Shown here in pieces: positions 51,621-59,509 of a DNA stretch of 59,509 nt. The number at the start of each line of letters is the position of its first letter. Within the stretch, counting starts at the first letter, position 1. The notes under the pieces were generated by a model that was not told where the DNA came from, searched no databases, and was given only the letters and a program-made list of their open reading frames with translations. The translations under genes were made by a program, and so were the position numbers. The DNA lies in NCBI RefSeq assembly GCF_001598455.1, contig NZ_BCYZ01000023.1, forward strand, positions 1 through 59,509, read 5' to 3'. The stretch is from Sphingomonas pruni NBRC 15498. Lineage in GTDB: Bacteria > Pseudomonadota > Alphaproteobacteria > Sphingomonadales > Sphingomonadaceae.

Positions 51621-52313
51621 TCACCGTTTCGCCTCCAACTGGCGGCTCAAGGTCGTATGGAACCCATCGGCAAACCGCGTCAGCCGCGCCTCGATCCGGT
51701 TCACGCCATGGCTGAAGCGATTATAGGCAATCACCGCCGGAATCGCCGCGAACAGGCCGATCGCGGTCGCGAACAGGGCTTCCGCGATACCGGGAGCGAC
51801 CACCGCCAGGCTGGTATTCTGGGCTGCGGCGATGCCCGTAAAGCTCGACATGATGCCCCAGACGGTACCGAACAGGCCGACGAACGGCGCCACCGATCCG
51901 ACCGTCGCCAGGATGTTGAGCCGGTCGGCGAGCTTGTCCGCTTCCCCCGCTACGGCCGAGCCCATCGCGGTGGCGAGGCGCTCGCGAATGCCCTCGCGAT
52001 CGACTACGCCGCCGGCGGTCGAGCGGCGCCATTCGGACACACCGGCCGCGAACACGCGGGCCACCGGCAATTCGTCATCGCCGTGCAGTTTGTAGAAGGC
52101 GTCGATATCCTCCGCCTTCCAGAAATCCTTTTCGAACTTGTCGATCTTGCGCCGGGTCGCGCCGACCTTGGTCGAGAAACCGATGATGATCGCCCAGGTC
52201 CAGATGCTGGCGATCAGCAACCCGGCCATGATGATCTGGACGACGATGTCGGCATGCAGCAGCAGCGCGAGCGGTGAGGTCGATCCGGGGGAAAGGTCCA
52301 AACTCCAATGCAT
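51621..52313 (-). CDS. tolQ: Tol-Pal motor subunit TolQ
   Basis: This 230-residue inner-membrane protein of the TolQ/ExbB/MotA family has three helices (about 22-42, 135-158, 172-195). The motif APFVGLFGTVWGIMSSFTGIA carries the TM2 residues lining the proton path, and GIAEALFATAIGLFAAIPAVIAYN is TM3. It follows ybgC by 7 bp in the conserved ybgC-tolQRAB-pal arrangement and precedes tolR across repeat E7. Confidence 0.95.
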   Translation of the reverse strand: MHWSLDLSPGSTSPLALLLHADIVVQIIMAGLLIASIWTWAIIIGFSTKVGATRRKIDKFEKDFWKAEDIDAFYKLHGDDELPVARVFAAGVSEWRRSTAGGVVDREGIRERLATAMGSAVAGEADKLADRLNILATVGSVAPFVGLFGTVWGIMSSFTGIAAAQNTSLAVVAPGIAEALFATAIGLFAAIPAVIAYNRFSHGVNRIEARLTRFADGFHTTLSRQLEAKR

Positions 52314-52320
52314 TACGTCT

Positions 52321-52791
52321 TCAGTCCCCTTGTTCTTCGGGTGTCCAGATCAGCCCTGCATAGGCCGACGCCCAGTCTGCCGACTGGCGTTTAGGGCGTC
52401 CGTCGGGCGCGACCAATGCTGCGGTCACGTCCGCCTCTGCCAGTAATTCAGCGCCCCGCATGACTCTCTGATGAATATGAACCGCTGCCGCACGAATCCG
52501 TGTCAGTCGCGAAACAACCACCAACGCGTCGTCGAGTTTCGCCGGGCGGCGAAATTTGATCGCCATTTCGGACACCGCATAGGCGCCCTCCCCGGCTTCC
52601 ATCGCCGCGCGCTGGTCGATCCCGACCAGCCGCAGCATGTCCGACCGTGCCCGCTCCATGTAGCGCAGGTAATTGGCGTGGTAGACCACGCCCGACAGAT
52701 CGGTGTCCTCGAAATAGACCCGCACCGGGAATCGGTGCTCGCGTCCGTCGAAGCGTCCTTCGACCGGCTGGTCGGTACCGGTTGCCGTCAT
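52321..52791 (-). CDS. ybgC: Tol-Pal associated acyl-CoA thioesterase YbgC
   Basis: This 156-residue hotdog thioesterase has the signature YFEDTDLSGVVYHANYLRYMERAR, with the catalytic aspartate and His-x-Asn-Tyr arrangement. It is conserved as the first gene of the tol-pal operon, where it hydrolyses short-chain acyl-CoA or acyl-ACP thioesters; the link to Tol-Pal is unclear. The start is set at ATG 52791; upstream codons read into the shared promoter region with the divergent membrane-protein/XRE pair. Confidence 0.93.
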   Translation of the reverse strand: MTATGTDQPVEGRFDGREHRFPVRVYFEDTDLSGVVYHANYLRYMERARSDMLRLVGIDQRAAMEAGEGAYAVSEMAIKFRRPAKLDDALVVVSRLTRIRAAAVHIHQRVMRGAELLAEADVTAALVAPDGRPKRQSADWASAYAGLIWTPEEQGD

Positions 52792-52859
52792 GGTTAAGGT
52801 CCTAGCGGCCCGAAGCGGCGAGGCAAACCCATTCGTCTCTGATTTTGCCCCTTGCATCG

Positions 52860-52897
52860 ATGTAACCCACAGGTTACATGAGTAGCATAGGTTACAT
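52860..52897. promoter_or_regulatory. Palindromic operator with a third half-site
   Basis: The perfect palindrome ATGTAACC-N4-GGTTACAT (52860-52879) is followed by another GGTTACAT half-site at 52890-52897, 18 bp downstream in phase. It lies 19-56 bp before the start of the membrane-protein/XRE gene pair and 70-105 bp before ybgC on the other side. It is best read as the binding site of the XRE regulator encoded in the pair, and might also affect the tol-pal operon. Confidence 0.65.
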
Positions 52898-52915
52898 TTC
52901 TTTGGGGGTATTCAA

Positions 52916-53359
52916 ATGACCGATGCGGAAACCGCGGACCGACTGGTGCACCGCCGCGCGCGGATGATGCCAGCGATGGCAGTCATCTTTCTCGCTCAGC
53001 AGGCAAGCTATTTCAGCGGTCACCACCCGGGCGACGGGTCGCGGCTGGTCGATCATATAGCGATCAGTGCATGGCCGATTCTCTCGGTCGTATTGGTGAT
53101 CGCCTTCGCGACCGGCGGCGGCTGGTTCCGCGGTGCCAGGGTGCGTGCGTTGATCAACGACGAGAGCGCCCGAGCGCATCGCGCCGAAGGATTCCGCTTC
53201 GGCTTCCTGGCGACGATGGCCGCGGCGATCGCGCTCTACGCCCTCTCCTTGTTCGAGCCGATGAGCGCACGCGACGCGATCCATGTGTTGATGAGTGCGG
53301 GTATTGCCGCGGCGCTGATCCGTTTCGCCATGCTCGAGCGGCGCGCGCTCAACTCGTGA
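52916..53359 (+). CDS. Hypothetical membrane protein paired with an XRE regulator
   Basis: This 147-residue protein has four predicted helices (about 17-33, 45-65, 92-112, 118-138). Its distinctive segments are GGGWFRGARVRALINDESARAHR and FRFGFLATMAAAIALYAL. The family is unclear to me. Its TGA overlaps the GTG of a small XRE-type regulator, a pairing common for membrane protein plus helix-turn-helix modules. A palindromic operator lies upstream. Confidence 0.72.
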   Translation: MTDAETADRLVHRRARMMPAMAVIFLAQQASYFSGHHPGDGSRLVDHIAISAWPILSVVLVIAFATGGGWFRGARVRALINDESARAHRAEGFRFGFLATMAAAIALYALSLFEPMSARDAIHVLMSAGIAAALIRFAMLERRALNS

Positions 53360-53565
53360 GCAGCGGGCTGATCAATTTTCTGCGCGACGAACGCACGCGG
53401 CTCGGCTGGACCCAGGCCGAGCTGGCCGAGCGCGTCGGGGTGAGCCGCAAGACGATCAACACGGTCGAGAACGGCGTGTTCATTCCCTCGACTGTGCTGG
53501 CGCTCAAGCTCGCCGCGGCGATCGGCAAGCCAGTCGAAGCGCTGTTCAAGCTGGACGAGGCGTAA
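53356..53565 (+). CDS. XRE family transcriptional regulator (helix-turn-helix)
   Basis: This 69-residue, single-domain DNA-binding protein has the helix-turn-helix motif WTQAELAERVGVSRKTINTV. Its N-terminus is short (SSGLINFLRDERTRLG). It starts at GTG 53356, overlapping the preceding gene's stop (GTGA). It is a compact repressor of the type that autoregulates from a nearby palindrome, here a likely match to 52860-52879. The control target may also include the downstream ABC exporter. Confidence 0.87.
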   Translation: MSSGLINFLRDERTRLGWTQAELAERVGVSRKTINTVENGVFIPSTVLALKLAAAIGKPVEALFKLDEA

Positions 53566-53588
53566 TGTCGGGCTAAACCCCTCCCCCA

Positions 53589-54320
53589 ATGACAGAAGCC
53601 CTTCGGATTCGCGGCCTGGCCAAGGCATTCGACAAACCCGTTATCAGCGGCCTCGATCTCGATATCGCGGCAGGCCAGCTCTACGCCCTGCTCGGTCCGA
53701 ACGGCGCGGGCAAGACGACCACGCTCCGGATGGTCACCGGCCTGACCCGACCCGATGCCGGCAGCATCGAGATTTTCGGCGTGGATGCGCTGGCCGATCC
53801 GATCGCGGCCAAGGCGATCACCGCGTGGTTGCCCGACGAGCCGATGCTCTATGACAAATTGAGCCCGCTCGAATATCTCGCCTTCGTCGCGGGACTATGG
53901 CGGATGGAGCCGCATGTGGCCTCGGAGGAAGCCGAGCGGCTGCTCCACTGGCTCGATCTGTGGGAGCAGCGCGACACGCGGTGCGAGGGCTTTTCGCGCG
54001 GCATGAAGCAGAAGGTCGCGCTGGCCGGAGCGCTGATCCATGATCCCAAGCTGCTGATCCTCGACGAGCCGCTGACCGGCCTCGACGCCGCCATGGCGCG
54101 TGCGGTCAAGGACGCGCTGCGCGAGCAGGTCGATCGCGGCAAGACGGTAATCGTCACCACCCATATCCTCGAGGTCGCCGAACGCATGGCCGACCGCATC
54201 GGCATCATCGGCGGCGGCAAATTGCTAGCCGAAGGAACGCTCGACGAATTGCGCGACCGGGCTGGGACCGAAGGCATGACGCTGGAGGATACTTTCATCC
54301 GGCTGACGAGCGGGGCGTGA
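53589..54320 (+). CDS. ABC transporter ATP-binding protein
   Basis: This 243-residue ATPase has Walker A GPNGAGKT at 36-43 and the signature FSRGMKQKVALAGALIHDP, followed by Walker B LLILDEPLTGLDA and the H-loop THILEVAE. It is the nucleotide-binding half of an exporter whose permease follows immediately with overlapping stop and start (GTGA). The Shine-Dalgarno site is weak, so the upstream XRE gene may be cotranscribed (23 bp gap). Confidence 0.93.
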   Translation: MTEALRIRGLAKAFDKPVISGLDLDIAAGQLYALLGPNGAGKTTTLRMVTGLTRPDAGSIEIFGVDALADPIAAKAITAWLPDEPMLYDKLSPLEYLAFVAGLWRMEPHVASEEAERLLHWLDLWEQRDTRCEGFSRGMKQKVALAGALIHDPKLLILDEPLTGLDAAMARAVKDALREQVDRGKTVIVTTHILEVAERMADRIGIIGGGKLLAEGTLDELRDRAGTEGMTLEDTFIRLTSGA

Positions 54321-55747
54321 CCCGATTGGCTCCCGGAAGCTTTGCCTGGCTGGCCCGCCACGAATTGCGGCTCGCCTGGCGCGGCCGCAGGCGCGGCGGC
54401 AAGCGTCAGGCGCTCGCGCTCGTGTTGCTCGGTCTCTACCTCGCGGCAGGCATCGCGGTCGCCTACCTCCTAATGGGCGTGCCGATCGATTATCGCGCGG
54501 AGATCGGGATCGGCATCCTCGCTGCCTCCGTCGTCGCTCTGTCATTCATGACCACGCAGGCGATCCTCGGCAGCCAGCAGACCCTGTACGAAAGTCGTGA
54601 CCTCGATCTGCTGCTGACCGCACCGATCGAGGGGCGCGTTGTGCTGCTTGCCAAGCTGGCGGGAATCGCCGGTGCGATCGCGCTGACTTATGCCGGGCTG
54701 TTGCTGCCCGTGGTCGTCCCGGTCGCGATCCTGGGTCACCCGCATCTGCTCGGCGTCGTCGCATTGCTCGTTGCGCTGGCGCTGACCGCGGCAGCGATCG
54801 GCATCGCGGTCACGCTGACGCTCGCCAGCATCGCCGGCCCCCGCGCCGCGCGCACGGTTGGGCAGGTGGCGGCGGCGGTTCTCGGCGGCGCCCTGTTCCT
54901 CTTCAGCCAGCTATCGCATGGCGGCCAGGGGCGGCGGTCGTCCTTTGCCGTGATCTTCGAGGACCTGCGCGCCTGGGGATGGGGCGAGAATGGATGGAGC
55001 GGCGTGCCCGGCCATGCCGCGTTCGGCGACCCGGTGTCGCTCGCGATCCTGCTGACGATCGGCGTCGCCTTGTTCGCGGGGACCGGCGCGGTGCTGCAAC
55101 GCCTGTTCCTCAGCGGCTATCAGGACGCCGGAATGCGGCTGAGCCGCGCGCGGCCGACCGGCAAGGCGAGTGCGCGCCTGTTCCATGCCGGCTTGTTCCG
55201 ACCGGTTCTGGCCAAGGAATGGCGCTTGCTCGCGCGCGATCCCGGCCTGGTGTTTCAGGTCATCCTGCGCCTGGTCTATCTGATCCCGCTGATGCTGGTC
55301 GCATTTCGCGGCAGCGGCGGGCTGATCGCCCCCGGCCTCGCTTTTGCCAGCGTGCTGGTGGCGACGCAGCTAACCGGCAGCTTTGCCTGGCTGGCCGTTT
55401 CGGGCGAGGATGTGCCCGAACTGATCGCGGTGGCGCCGGTCCATAAACAGCGCGTCGATCAGGCCAAGCTCGCCGCCGCCTTGCTGATGGCGGCGCCGAT
55501 CGCCGCCTTGCTGCCGATCGCGATCGCGACAGTGGGCCGATCGCCGCTCGGCGCCCTGATATCGCTAATCGCCACCGCGATCGGCGGGACGATCGCCGGG
55601 TATATCGAGTTGAAGCTCGCCAAACCCGGCCAACGCTCCGCGTTCGCCAAGCGGCGCGGCGGCAGTGCGATTGCCGGCATCCTGGGGATGATCGTCGCCG
55701 CGATCTTCGGCGGCGGCGCTGCGGCGATCGTCTACTTCATCGGCTGA
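54317..55747 (+). CDS. ABC exporter permease, 12-helix type
   Basis: This 476-residue integral membrane protein starts with GTG overlapping the ATPase stop. It has about twelve hydrophobic helices, with long soluble loops around residues 225-245 and 280-310. The family is not certain; it is of the type that accompanies stand-alone ATPases in two-component exporters, possibly for lipids, bacteriocins or stress compounds. The 3' end is followed by a large hairpin (55768-55844) before convergent ruvB. Confidence 0.82.
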   Translation: MTRLAPGSFAWLARHELRLAWRGRRRGGKRQALALVLLGLYLAAGIAVAYLLMGVPIDYRAEIGIGILAASVVALSFMTTQAILGSQQTLYESRDLDLLLTAPIEGRVVLLAKLAGIAGAIALTYAGLLLPVVVPVAILGHPHLLGVVALLVALALTAAAIGIAVTLTLASIAGPRAARTVGQVAAAVLGGALFLFSQLSHGGQGRRSSFAVIFEDLRAWGWGENGWSGVPGHAAFGDPVSLAILLTIGVALFAGTGAVLQRLFLSGYQDAGMRLSRARPTGKASARLFHAGLFRPVLAKEWRLLARDPGLVFQVILRLVYLIPLMLVAFRGSGGLIAPGLAFASVLVATQLTGSFAWLAVSGEDVPELIAVAPVHKQRVDQAKLAAALLMAAPIAALLPIAIATVGRSPLGALISLIATAIGGTIAGYIELKLAKPGQRSAFAKRRGGSAIAGILGMIVAAIFGGGAAAIVYFIG

Positions 55748-55767
55748 GAGTCTGCGTCGGCAAGCTC

Positions 55768-55844
55768 GGTGCCGGCCCGCTCCCCCGCCCGACCTCCCAA
55801 TCAGGATATTCTATGGAAGGTCGGGCGGGGAACGGGCCGGCACC
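55768..55844. terminator. Large hairpin between ABC permease and ruvB
   Basis: Arms of about 28 nt, starting GGTGCCGGCCCG and containing CCCGCCCGACCT with an inverse GGTCGGGCGGG, pair almost perfectly around a 22-nt loop. It lies between convergent transcripts. On the plus strand it is followed by GCGACAAAAAA, not a T run, so termination may rely on structure. It could also be another repeat type. Confidence 0.65.
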
Positions 55845-55855
55845 GCGACAAAAAA

Positions 55856-56878
55856 TCAGTCGAACAGACCATCCTGCGCGCCAGCGGGCGGGTTGAGGCC
55901 GAGATGCTTCCAACCAGATGGGTTGAGACACCGTCCGCGTGCCGTGCGCGCGATCAAGCCGAGCTGAATCATATAAGGCTCGACGACTTCCTCGATCGTG
56001 TCGCGGGGTTCGCTCAGGCCGGCGGCCAGCGTCTCCACACCGACCGGCCCGCCGCGATAGATGTCGGCGATCATGTGGAGATAGCGCCGGTCCATCGCGT
56101 CGAGCCCGAGCTTGTCGACCTCGAGCCGGTTGAGCGCGGCATCGGCGGCGATCGCATCGACCGTTTCGCGGCCGGCGACATTGGCGAAATCGCGCACACG
56201 GCGCAGCAGCCGTCCGGCAATGCGGGGGGTGCCGCGGGCGCGTCGTGCGATCTCCTGCGCTCCGTCGGGCGACACGTGGAGATCGAGTAGCCGAGCCGCC
56301 CGCGTCACCACCGCTTCGAGCTCGTCGACCGTGTAGAAATTGAGCCGCACCGGAATGCCGAAACGGTCGCGCAGCGGCGTCGTCAGCAGCCCTTGCCGCG
56401 TCGTCGCGCCGACCAGGGTGAATTTGGGCAGATCGATGCGGACCGAGCGTGCCGATGGCCCCTCTCCGATCATCAGGTCGAGCGCACGGTCCTCCATCGC
56501 CGGATAGAGCACTTCCTCGACCGCTGGCTGGAGCCGGTGGATCTCGTCGATGAACAGCACGTCGCCGTCCTCGAGATTGGTCAGCAATGCAGCGAGGTCG
56601 CCCGATTTGGCGATCACCGGGCCGCTGGTCGCACGAAAGCCCACGCCCATCTCGCGCGCGATGATCTGCGCGAGCGTGGTCTTGCCGAGTCCCGGCGGCC
56701 CGAAGAACAGGACATGGTCGAGCGCATCGCCGCGCGCCTTCGCCGCGGAAATGAACACGCGAAGGTTTTCGCGCGCCGCCTTTTGCCCGACGAACTCGTC
56801 GAGCGTCTTGGGACGCAACGCTGCGTCGACATCCTCGGCTTGACGCTGGGGCGTGATCAGGCGGGCGGGTTCGTCCAT
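55856..56878 (-). CDS. ruvB: Holliday junction branch-migration helicase RuvB
   Basis: This 340-residue AAA+ ATPase forms hexameric rings that drive branch migration with RuvA and RuvC. Walker A is [10 protein letters not shown], Walker B is LFIDEIHR, and the sensor/arginine segments are [20 protein letters not shown]. The C-terminal winged-helix domain has [17 protein letters not shown]. In this genome ruvB is not adjacent to ruvA: three genes (RcnB-like, DUF1330 and GFA) are between them. Confidence 0.97.
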   Translation of the reverse strand: MDEPARLITPQRQAEDVDAALRPKTLDEFVGQKAARENLRVFISAAKARGDALDHVLFFGPPGLGKTTLAQIIAREMGVGFRATSGPVIAKSGDLAALLTNLEDGDVLFIDEIHRLQPAVEEVLYPAMEDRALDLMIGEGPSARSVRIDLPKFTLVGATTRQGLLTTPLRDRFGIPVRLNFYTVDELEAVVTRAARLLDLHVSPDGAQEIARRARGTPRIAGRLLRRVRDFANVAGRETVDAIAADAALNRLEVDKLGLDAMDRRYLHMIADIYRGGPVGVETLAAGLSEPRDTIEEVVEPYMIQLGLIARTARGRCLNPSGWKHLGLNPPAGAQDGLFD

Positions 56879-56919
56879 CGAACGTTCCCTACCTGTTCAC
56901 GCCCCCATTTGTCACGCGG

Positions 56920-57486
56920 TCAGTAGAATGCGCCGTAGATCACGTCGGCGACGCGCCGCGTGCGGACATTGACCAACAGCAGATCGGGGCCATAGCGCAC
57001 CCAGCGATAGCCGGGAGGCGGGGGCTCGAGGCCCATCTGCCACCAATCGTCGTAATAATAATGATGACCGACGAAGATGGCGGGCAGCAGCAGGCCGATC
57101 GTCCAGCGACGATAGTGCCAGCCCGGCGGGTAGATCCAACCCGGCCGGTGGATCGGTCGGAAATTGGGCGGGCGGCCGGCACCAGGACGATGCGGCTTAC
57201 CGGGCTTGGGCGGCCGGGGCAGCGGCGGCAACGGCTTTGTAATGGGCGGGCGCGGAGGGCGGGGCGGGCGAACGACGCCGCCGCCATTGCCGGGACCCGG
57301 CGGGCGTGGCCGTGGAGGCCGCGGCTTGGGCGGTTGCGGTCGCGGCGGCTGGATCTGCGGACCGCCGGGGCGGCCTGGCTTGGTCGTCGCACCGGGGGGC
57401 AGTTTCGGCCCCTCCTGAGCGAAAGCGGCACCGATATCGGGTAAAATCAGCAGGAACGCGCTGGTAGCCAACAGAAGTCGCTTCAT
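56920..57486 (-). CDS. RcnB-like periplasmic protein with long proline-rich region
   Basis: This 188-residue protein has a signal peptide (MKRLLLATSAFLLILPDIGAAFA). A Pro/Arg/Gly low-complexity segment (about 28-115) with PPRP and KPRPPRP repeats follows, then a short C-terminal domain (about 135-188) with PPGYRWVRYGPDLLLVNVRTRRVADVI, the RcnB/DUF5872-like pattern. Such proteins are periplasmic and sometimes implicated in nickel or cobalt homeostasis; the role here is uncertain. GGAGG precedes ATG 57486. It lies between ruvB and DUF1330. Confidence 0.75.
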   Translation of the reverse strand: MKRLLLATSAFLLILPDIGAAFAQEGPKLPPGATTKPGRPGGPQIQPPRPQPPKPRPPRPRPPGPGNGGGVVRPPRPPRPPITKPLPPLPRPPKPGKPHRPGAGRPPNFRPIHRPGWIYPPGWHYRRWTIGLLLPAIFVGHHYYYDDWWQMGLEPPPPGYRWVRYGPDLLLVNVRTRRVADVIYGAFY

Positions 57487-57602
57487 ACGTCCTCCCATCG
57501 TTTGGGAAGGTCAGCCTACGCCCGGATCGCCCGGCCGAATAATTGTTTCGCTATGCCAATAAGCCGGTCGTCACGCTCGGGGCACGTTCTGCCGCGACGC
57601 AA

Positions 57603-57892
57603 TCAGGAATCGATCCCATCGACCATGATCAGATCGCGTTCCACCGCGTCGTCGCGATGCGCCAGCGCTTCGGCATAATCGGGAGAGGCATACCAGGCAC
57701 GCGCCGCCTCCATGCTCGGGAAAGCCACCAACACCGCTCCGGCGCGCCACTCTCCTTCGAGCACGGTCATCGCTCCGCCGCGCGCCAGATACCGACCGCC
57801 ATGCCGCGCAATCGACGCCGCCGCGAGCCGCCGATACGCCTCGAGCGCGGGGCCGGGCTTCATCGTTACCCTGGAATGACATAGGCGGTCAT
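57603..57892 (-). pseudogene. DUF1330 family gene with a one-base frameshift
   Basis: The natural ATG at 57892 overlaps the GFA stop (ATGA) and begins MTAYVIPG, the typical DUF1330 start. The frame then hits TAA after CCAGGG. Adding one G to that run would join it directly to the downstream frame, VTMKPGPALEAYRRL, RHGGRYLARGG and VLVAFPSMEAARAWYAS, which are the DUF1330 core. As it stands only an 86-residue product from ATG 57863, lacking the first beta-strand, could be made. This may be a real decay or a sequencing error in a G run. Family function is unknown. Confidence 0.75.
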
Positions 57893-58302
57893 TCGTAATG
57901 GTCGATATTGTCGCCGACGATTTCGAGCCAACGGTGCTTGCGCGACTCATAGACCGAATAGATCGGCGCCGGGAAATTCGGATCGCCAAAGCCGCCGACC
58001 GCCACCGCGACCATGTCGGGGTCGAACGCGACCCGGTAGAACAAGGTCGAGCCGCAATCGGGACAGAAGTCCATGATGCCCTTGCCGCCTTCGTCGCCAA
58101 CCCGCGTCCATTGTTTCGACTGCCCGGTGATGGTCACGCGATCGTTGGGGAACCGTGCCTGCATCGCGAACGCGCTTCCCGACCGCCGCTGGCAGTCGAG
58201 GCAATGGCAGACCGAAACGCGGACGGGCTCGCCGGTGCACTCGATGGCGAGTTGGCCGCAAGCGCAGGTGGCGCGGCGAACGATTGGGGCGTCATCCGTC
58301 AT
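57889..58302 (-). CDS. GFA family (glutathione-dependent formaldehyde-activating-type) zinc protein
   Basis: This 137-residue protein has the GFA-type zinc ligands: [17 protein letters not shown] and [11 protein letters not shown]. Only a few family members are involved in formaldehyde metabolism; the rest are unknown, so the name should not be taken as function. Its ATG overlaps the ruvA stop (ATGA) and its own TGA overlaps the DUF1330 start. It is thus part of the ruvCA transcript. Confidence 0.88.
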   Translation of the reverse strand: MTDDAPIVRRATCACGQLAIECTGEPVRVSVCHCLDCQRRSGSAFAMQARFPNDRVTITGQSKQWTRVGDEGGKGIMDFCPDCGSTLFYRVAFDPDMVAVAVGGFGDPNFPAPIYSVYESRKHRWLEIVGDNIDHYE

Positions 58303-58892
58303 TTCGCCGCCTTCCTCAATGCCAGTCGAACCAGCGCATCCAGGCTCGCATCCGCGCCCAGTTCCTCTTCCGCCGCACCCACCGCCGCATTGGCCTCGGC
58401 CGGACGAAAGCCGAGGTTGAGCAGGGCCGACACCGCGTCCTGCGCCGCCCCCATCGCCGCTGCGACCGGGGTCAGGCTGCCAGGGATCACGCCGCCAACC
58501 TTATCCTTCAACTCGCGCACGATGCGTTCGGCGAGCTTTGGCCCGACGCCGTTGGCGCGCGCGACCATCGCCTTGTCCTGCGCGCCCACTGCCTTGGCCA
58601 GCTCGACCGGCTCAAGCACCGACAGAATCGCCAGCGCGACGCGCGCGCCGACGCCCTGCACACCGGTCAGCAGGCGGAACCAGTCGCGCTCATCGGGCCG
58701 AGCGAAACCCACCAGTCGGATCGAATCCTCGGCAACCAGCATTTCGGTAAAGAGCGTCGCCGCCTCGCCGACCGGGCCGATCGCGGCGAGCGTCTTGGCC
58801 GACGCACCGACCAGATAGCCTACTCCGCCGACATCGATCACCGCATGGTCGATGCCGGTCGCTTCGAGGCGGCCACGAAGGTGTGCAATCAT
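58299..58892 (-). CDS. ruvA: Holliday junction protein RuvA
   Basis: This 197-residue protein has an N-terminal OB-fold domain ([28 protein letters not shown]), two helix-hairpin-helix motifs in the middle ([17 protein letters not shown] and [17 protein letters not shown]), and a C-terminal domain III (about 145-197) that contacts RuvB. It targets RuvB rings to four-way junctions. It starts 43 bp after ruvC on the same strand and overlaps the GFA gene by 4 nt. Confidence 0.96.
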   Translation of the reverse strand: MIAHLRGRLEATGIDHAVIDVGGVGYLVGASAKTLAAIGPVGEAATLFTEMLVAEDSIRLVGFARPDERDWFRLLTGVQGVGARVALAILSVLEPVELAKAVGAQDKAMVARANGVGPKLAERIVRELKDKVGGVIPGSLTPVAAAMGAAQDAVSALLNLGFRPAEANAAVGAAEEELGADASLDALVRLALRKAAK

Positions 58893-58934
58893 GACCGGGA
58901 CATAACCGGAACAGATGGCGCTAGGGAAGCAAAA

Positions 58935-59420
58935 TCAGCCCAGCCGCCGCGCGCTCGCGAGGTGATGCGCGTGGCAGATCGCCACTGCCAGGGCGTCGGC
59001 GGCGTCGGCGCCGGCGATCTTCACGCCAGGCAGCAGCCGCGCGACCATCGCGTGAACCTGCGCCTTTTCGGCATTGCCGACGCCGACCACCGCTTTCTTG
59101 ACCAGACGGGCGGCATATTCGCCGACCTCCATACCGCTTCGCGCCGCACCGAGCAGCACGACGCCACGCGCCTGGCCGAGCTTGAGCGTGGATTGTGGGT
59201 TCATGTTGACGAACACTTCCTCGACCGCCGCGGCGTCCGGCGCGTGGTCGGCAATCAGCGCCGCCAGCATCGTGTCGAGATGCGCCAGCCGGCGCGGCAG
59301 ACTTTCCTTGGCGTCGGTCTTCAGCTGGCCGTTGGCGACGTGCGACAGTCGGTTACCCTCGGCCCGGATCACACCCCAGCCGGTCGTGCCGAGGCCGGGG
59401 TCGAGGCCGAGGATGATCAT
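58935..59420 (-). CDS. ruvC: Holliday junction resolvase RuvC
   Basis: This 161-residue RNase H-fold endonuclease has acidic residues at D7 ([15 protein letters not shown]), E in AAVEEVFVN near 67, and two C-terminal aspartates in [17 protein letters not shown]. It cleaves Holliday junctions after branch migration. The stop lies 43 bp before the ruvA start. Its ATG (59420) directly abuts palindromic element E8. Confidence 0.96.
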   Translation of the reverse strand: MIILGLDPGLGTTGWGVIRAEGNRLSHVANGQLKTDAKESLPRRLAHLDTMLAALIADHAPDAAAVEEVFVNMNPQSTLKLGQARGVVLLGAARSGMEVGEYAARLVKKAVVGVGNAEKAQVHAMVARLLPGVKIAGADAADALAVAICHAHHLASARRLG

Positions 59421-59509
59421 AATTCCTCCCCGGCACGGGGAGGGGGACCAAGGCGCGCAGCGGCTTGGTGGAGGGGCCCCTCCCAGCCGGTGTAGTTTCG
59501 TGGAGGGGG
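59421..59509. repeat. Palindromic element copy E8 (cut by window end)
   Basis: The left half is AATTCCTCCCC-GGCA-CGGGGAGGGGGACC with an ACCAAG..CTTGGT hairpin, then GGTGGAGGGGCCCC. It closely resembles the left half of E6. The continuation reaches the window edge with another GTGGAGGGGG, so the second half probably lies outside. The element sits immediately upstream of ruvC. Confidence 0.75.

Noticed and set aside
58155..59495. 446-residue plus-strand frame over ruvC-ruvA
   Set aside because: It is the antisense of well-defined ruv genes and runs into repeat E8.

Overview
The window looks like chromosome of a sphingomonad alphaproteobacterium (Sphingomonas or a close relative). The evidence is a strongly GC-rich sequence, a sciP (CtrA-inhibitor) gene, a possible EcfG-type promoter, dense packing of genes with ATGA/TGATG start-stop overlaps, and the ruvCAB-ybgC-tolQRAB-pal block. 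I saw no rRNA, tRNA, CRISPR array, prophage or complete insertion sequence. This placement rests on gene content only.

Layout. 1-6.4 kb: a DUF404/407/403-type ATP-grasp/alpha-E protein, then a two-gene end-joining module (ku, ligD). 6.4-9.9 kb: pdxH, a cation diffusion facilitator, a PhzF-like protein, a hotdog thioesterase and an orphan small protein. 9.9-13.4 kb: mnmA, sciP, two GlsB/YeaQ-type stress membrane proteins and a SIMPL-domain protein. 13.5-19.3 kb: an RND efflux adaptor and pump, then a DUF445 membrane protein. 19.3-24.3 kb: a HAD-IB phosphatase, two tandem DUF4139 proteins and an alpha/beta hydrolase. 24.4-28.8 kb: hisS-prfA-prmC and a DUF4167 protein. 28.9-32.8 kb: DUF1345, an M61 peptidase, inorganic pyrophosphatase and a membrane protein. 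32.8-38.3 kb: a DUF559 endonuclease-like gene between repeat arms, a coupled DMT-GNAT-SMR-TfoX operon, a retropepsin, and ispG coupled to a thioredoxin-like protein. 38.5-45 kb: three paralogous membrane acyltransferases with a LytTR regulator, an isoaspartyl peptidase and an S1/P1 nuclease. 45-48 kb: a coupled SPFH / ribbon-helix-helix / microprotein / membrane protein / hydrolase operon. 48-59.5 kb: pal-tolB-tolA-tolR-tolQ-ybgC and ruvB...ruvA-ruvC, split by an ABC exporter, a membrane-protein/XRE pair, an RcnB-like gene and a GFA/DUF1330 pair.

The most unusual feature is a family of two-armed GC-rich palindromic elements. About eight copies can be seen by eye, plus a solo half. They sit in gene junctions (tolQ/tolR, prfA/prmC, downstream of ligD) and once inside the ligD reading frame, where the copy is translated as an inter-domain linker of about 43 residues. 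Two copies share an internal core in opposite orientation, which points to dispersal. One copy has its two arms separated by a DUF559 (PD-(D/E)XK-like) gene whose ribosome binding site lies in the arm. This suggests, but does not show, an endonuclease/palindrome partnership comparable to RAYT transposases and REP elements. A second repeat class with three hairpins occurs between ku and ligD and upstream of the S1/P1 nuclease.

Other points of interest are candidate operators upstream of the SPFH/RHH operon and the XRE pair, a one-base frameshift in a DUF1330 gene, and a hairpin plus a four-codon leader ORF before the RND operon.
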